A stretch of DNA of 39,028 nt. Origin: Roseobacter sp. (GTDB lineage: Bacteria; Pseudomonadota; Alphaproteobacteria; Rhodobacterales; Rhodobacteraceae). The stretch spans positions 1 to 39,028 of the forward strand of contig JADFAE010000037.1 of the NCBI GenBank assembly GCA_015665415.1, read 5' to 3'. Positions 37,940 to 39,028 of this stretch are shown here, piece by piece. Both the position numbers and the translations under genes were made by a program. The notes under the pieces are model-generated. The model made no database searches and was not told the DNA's origin. It saw only the letters and a list, made by a program, of their open reading frames with translations. Position 1 is the first letter of the stretch; the number at the start of each line of letters is the position of its first letter.

Positions 37940-39028
37940 TCAGGCCGATGGCTGTGGCACCAGCTCCCGCCCAAAGATCTCGAGCCCATTGCTGCGCCCG
38001 CGCAGATACACCGCTGGCAGGGCAGTCCACCCCTCGCGCGCGGGCTCTGCGGCCAATACCGCAGCCGAGGCAATCACCCCGGCACCGGCTGTCTTGGTCA
38101 ACTCCTCCAGTCGCGCTGCCGTATTCACAGTATCGCCAAACACCGAATACTCCAAACGCTCGACATCGCCGACCACGCCGGAAAAGACTTCGCCAAGATG
38201 CAGCCCAATGCCCACACGCACCGGATTGCGACCAATGGCCTGACGCGCAACACCCCAGTCTTTCACCTCAGCAAGCAGGGCATCGACGCAGGACAGCGCC
38301 CGCGCGGCAGCTTTCTCTCCGTCAAACAGGATCATTGCTGCGTCCCCGATGAACTTGTCGATCATACCGTCATTTTGGCCAACGGCCCGTTGCACCCGGT
38401 GGCGGAATTCACTGATATAGGCCCCCACCTCTTCCGGCGCGCGCCCCTCGGACCAATGGGTAAAGCCGCGAATGTCGACAAACATCACCACCATTTTCTG
38501 CTGCCGTCCTTGGCGCAGCTCACTCAGCTCACCATCGGCCAAGCGGTCCGCCATCTGGGCTGGCAGATAGCGGGTCAGGTTGGCCCGTGCCTGGGCATCT
38601 ATGATCGAACTGTGCAGCAGCTGGCGGGTGCGATAGGCGGCCACTACCAGCACGACCCCCCCCAGAGCAATCATCACCACCCGCATCATATTGGGTTCAA
38701 CCGAAACCATATCTCTGACCCGCTCGACAATAAAGGGGGTGATCTCTTGTGGTTGCCACAGGGTCAGATGGGCCAGCCCGCCGACCACCAGGGCCACGCA
38801 ATAGGCCTGCAGATATGGGTTAAAGCGCAGCACGGCAAAGCCCAGAATTACTGGCACCAGCCAGGTTGGCGGCAACAGAAAGGTCAATTCCCCGGGCAGG
38901 CCGGTATTGCGCAGCCCGGCCCAGGTGTTCACCAGCATGAACACACAGTCTAGTGTCACCGCAGGCCAAACCATCCAGCGGCGAAACCTCCCGGATGTGG
39001 CCAACCAATAGGACAGGCCGCCCAACAG
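37940..39028 (-). CDS. Membrane-bound class III adenylate/guanylate cyclase, 5' end outside the window
   Basis: The frame is open to the last base, so the N-terminus is missing. The visible 362 residues contain about four to five membrane helices (fragment residues 18-135), the same linker motif as the PAS-cyclase (ARANLTRYLPAQMADRL), and a class III cyclase domain. Metal residues are Asp184 (MFVDIRGFT) and Asp228 (DKFIGDAAM). The adenine-selecting Lys224 is present, as is the GDTVNTAARLE segment. It is thus a better candidate for a true cAMP producer than the PAS-cyclase 2.3 kb away. The membrane part probably positions or regulates the enzyme. Start and full length cannot be given. Confidence 0.88.
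   Translation of the reverse strand: MLGGLSYWLATSGRFRRWMVWPAVTLDCVFMLVNTWAGLRNTGLPGELTFLLPPTWLVPVILGFAVLRFNPYLQAYCVALVVGGLAHLTLWQPQEITPFIVERVRDMVSVEPNMMRVVMIALGGVVLVVAAYRTRQLLHSSIIDAQARANLTRYLPAQMADRLADGELSELRQGRQQKMVVMFVDIRGFTHWSEGRAPEEVGAYISEFRHRVQRAVGQNDGMIDKFIGDAAMILFDGEKAAARALSCVDALLAEVKDWGVARQAIGRNPVRVGIGLHLGEVFSGVVGDVERLEYSVFGDTVNTAARLEELTKTAGAGVIASAAVLAAEPAREGWTALPAVYLRGRSNGLEIFGRELVPQPSA

Overview
The window is a gene-dense, GC-rich chromosomal segment from an alphaproteobacterium, most likely the Roseobacter group of the Rhodobacteraceae. The evidence is the gene complement and protein style: Liv-type ABC genes with acyl-CoA ligases, the single-cysteine L36, DinB with an N-terminal zinc-finger-like segment, MsrPQ, and two class III cyclases of the adenylate/guanylate type. 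I see no insertion sequence, integrase, CRISPR array, rRNA gene or prophage gene. This is core or conserved-accessory chromosome rather than a mobile island.

Layout. 1-4.1 kb: msrQ and msrP (periplasmic methionine sulfoxide repair, separated by a terminator), a membrane-anchored FMN glutamate-synthase-domain protein, and a secreted DUF302 protein. 4.2-8.3 kb: clpB with a likely heat-shock promoter, divergent pyrF, then a 400-base gene-free stretch with several strong stem-loops and a terminator that looks like a small-RNA locus. 8.3-11.5 kb: a Nudix hydrolase, dinB, an N-formylglutamate amidohydrolase, then tRNA-Val(GAC) and rpmJ as one short unit. 11.6-16.6 kb: a ferric-iron ABC system split into two parts, with the binding protein on + and the permease on -. 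Between them lie an XRE-cupin regulator, a GNAT acetyltransferase and a CobW-family GTPase. A palindromic motif is shared upstream of the two transport genes.

16.7-28.8 kb: a Liv-type ABC transporter (livG, livH, a small membrane protein, livM, binding protein, livF) flanked by two AMP-forming ligase homologues. One is intact and FadD-like. The other is PaaK-like and lacks the usual nucleotide-binding loop. A two-component system (PAS hybrid kinase plus OmpR-type regulator) is divergent from the FadD-like gene. Together they look like an uptake, CoA-activation and sensing module for an unidentified carboxylate or amino acid.

28.8-39.0 kb: a small WGR protein, an M20 amidohydrolase, a histidine phosphatase, then an operon of a GST, a Lys1-type saccharopine dehydrogenase, a SemiSWEET/PQ-loop transporter and a Lys9-type saccharopine reductase. 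This is followed by a PAS-cyclase, a TrhP/YegQ-like U32 protein with an extra C-terminal cysteine cluster, a DUF3775 protein, and a second, membrane-bound cyclase cut by the window end.

The candidates I would follow first are the lysine/saccharopine operon with an embedded PQ-loop transporter, the structured RNA region after pyrF, the shared operator of the split iron transporter, and the Liv module with its degenerate ligase.
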